Assembly (NCBI GenBank): GCA_963775975.1
Contig: CAVZKX010000002.1
Span: 3,224,001 to 3,288,000 of the forward strand
Reading direction: 5' to 3'
DNA length: 64,000 nucleotides
From: JANXQG01 sp963775975
Lineage (GTDB): Bacteria; Planctomycetota; Planctomycetia; Pirellulales; Thermoguttaceae
How positions within the stretch are numbered: position 1 is the stretch's first letter; each line of letters starts with the position of its first letter. Of the stretch, positions 63,003 to 64,000 are shown in pieces. A program made the translations under genes and the position numbers. The notes beneath the pieces were generated by a model that saw nothing but the letters and a program-made list of their open reading frames with translations, did no database searches and was not told the DNA's origin.

Positions 63003-64000
63003 GGTCATCTTTCTAATTATCGGCGTGATATTGGGCGCGTTCGGCGTAGCGTTCTACGCGGGACTGATCCCCGATTGGCTGCACAAGGTTCCAACTTCGC
63101 CGGCCGCGCCCGTCACGGAGACGAAAAAGCCCGAACCGGCCCAGGCCGTTTGCACCGGCATGGTGGAAGCGACGGGCGGCGAGGTCGATGTCTTCGCACA
63201 AATGCCGGGCGAGCTGGTGGAAGTAAACGTCCACGATGGCGATACCGTCGAGAAGGGCCAGGTCGTGGCCGTATTGGACGCCCGGCGGCAAGAGTCGCAA
63301 ATCGCGGTGGCTGAAGCCGCGGTTGGGCTCGCGCAGGCAAAGCTGAAGCAGATCCAGGCGGGCGTCGGCAAAGAGGAGAAGCGCGAGGCGCTTGATGCTG
63401 CTGACGCCGTGGCCGCGCTCTTGAAGTATGAAATCGCGAATCGCGATCGCCTGCGGAAGCTCTACTCGACCAAGGCCATCAGCTTGGACATACTCGAAGC
63501 CAGCGAAAACCAGGTTAACCATTTACAAAAGCAGATCGACGGCCTCAAGGAGCACTACGAGGCGCTGCTCCGCGGTCCCTTGCCGGAGGAAATTGAATTC
63601 GCCCGTGCCGAAGTCACGCAGGCGGACCAGAAGCTGAAGCAGGCCAAGGTCAACTATGCTTACCGCATGGTCTACGCGCCGGTCAGCGGAACCGTGCTTC
63701 AAGTCTATCGTCATGCGGGCGACTCGGTGTCGGTCCAACAGCAGACGCCAATCGTGCGGCTCGTCGATGCCGGCCATCTCCGCATCCGCCTGGAGATCGA
63801 CGAGACCGACGCCCCGCGGCTCAAGCCGCCGCGCGAAGGAACGTTCGATGTCGGCGGCATCGCCGACAGCGTGGGGCGGCTCGTGATCACGACCGTGGTT
63901 CCGCAGTTCGGGCCTAAGCGGCTTTTCAATCCCGATACGAGCGCCCGCATCGACACCCGCATCTTGGCCGTGTTGTGCGACATCAAACAGTGCAAGATTC
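62995..64000 (+). CDS. HlyD/DevB membrane fusion protein (partial, runs off the window)
   Basis: ATG at 62995, overlapping the ATPase stop by 8 nt. MSKVIFLIIGVILGAFGVAF is an N-terminal anchor. It is followed by a lipoyl half (VFAQMPGELVEVNVHDGDTV), a coiled coil (about residues 100-215) and the second half (YAYRMVYAPVSGTVLQVYRH, HAGDSVSVQQ). The frame is open to base 64000. With the permease and ATPase it makes a DevBCA-type exporter; a TolC partner would be needed. Confidence 0.85.
   Translation, partial: MSKVIFLIIGVILGAFGVAFYAGLIPDWLHKVPTSPAAPVTETKKPEPAQAVCTGMVEATGGEVDVFAQMPGELVEVNVHDGDTVEKGQVVAVLDARRQESQIAVAEAAVGLAQAKLKQIQAGVGKEEKREALDAADAVAALLKYEIANRDRLRKLYSTKAISLDILEASENQVNHLQKQIDGLKEHYEALLRGPLPEEIEFARAEVTQADQKLKQAKVNYAYRMVYAPVSGTVLQVYRHAGDSVSVQQQTPIVRLVDAGHLRIRLEIDETDAPRLKPPREGTFDVGGIADSVGRLVITTVVPQFGPKRLFNPDTSARIDTRILAVLCDIKQCKI

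Overview
The window looks like a chromosomal segment of a planctomycete, probably close to Pirellulales. The reasons are the GC-rich coding bias, three PEP-CTERM (exosortase-type) surface proteins, two SHD1 (SLA1-homology) proteins, a DUF1559/H-X9-DG-type prepilin, a Tat-exported Gfo/Idh/MocA oxidoreductase, a cytochrome c / copper monooxygenase protein with an EF-hand, and dense intergenic palindromic repeats. This is inferred from gene families; no rRNA or tRNA gene was recognised.

Layout. 1-8.6 kb: CehA-like protein, fliG, two SHD1 zinc-ribbon paralogues, a divergent phosphoglycerate kinase, an 870-nt repeat-rich gap, a prepilin and a STAS-like protein. 8.9-13 kb: secreted metzincin-like PEP-CTERM protein and a BON-domain protein. 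13.3-21.4 kb: ABC exporter (ATPase and permease), a membrane-anchored partner and an S41/PDZ protease, then dnaJ, rnpA and yidD. 21.8-31 kb: DUF885 peptidase with a two-headed thioredoxin, sugar isomerase, Gfo/Idh/MocA oxidoreductase, copper monooxygenase and redoxin. 31-38.7 kb: GH57 glucanotransferase, xseA, NYN/LOTUS protein, an unknown Cys/His protein and kdsD. 38.8-41.6 kb: bioD, a shikimate-dehydrogenase-like protein and nadA. 41.7-50.5 kb: duplicated-domain secreted protein, TolC-HlyD-RND efflux set and a ribbon-helix-helix pair. 50.6-64 kb: DinB, HD-GYP plus a degenerate HD partner, PEP-CTERM protein, YfhO and GT87 membrane proteins, an atypical FixJ-like regulator, another PEP-CTERM protein and a DevBCA-like exporter that runs off the end.

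Coupled sets, judged from overlaps and spacing: ABC permease + 556-aa partner (ATGA overlap); bioD + AroE-like (ATGA); HlyD + RND (ATGA); RHH pair (TGATG); DevCAB-like trio (overlaps of 4 and 8 nt). The strongest window-wide pattern is that at least eleven otherwise intact genes are each split by one or more apparent single-base indels, about fifteen lesions in all. Because the remaining codons look intact, I think sequencing or assembly indels are more likely than mass gene decay. I therefore list single-lesion genes as CDS and genes with two or more lesions as pseudogene, and state this in each entry.

The other recurring pattern is several families of intergenic palindromes, some of which extend small ORFs.
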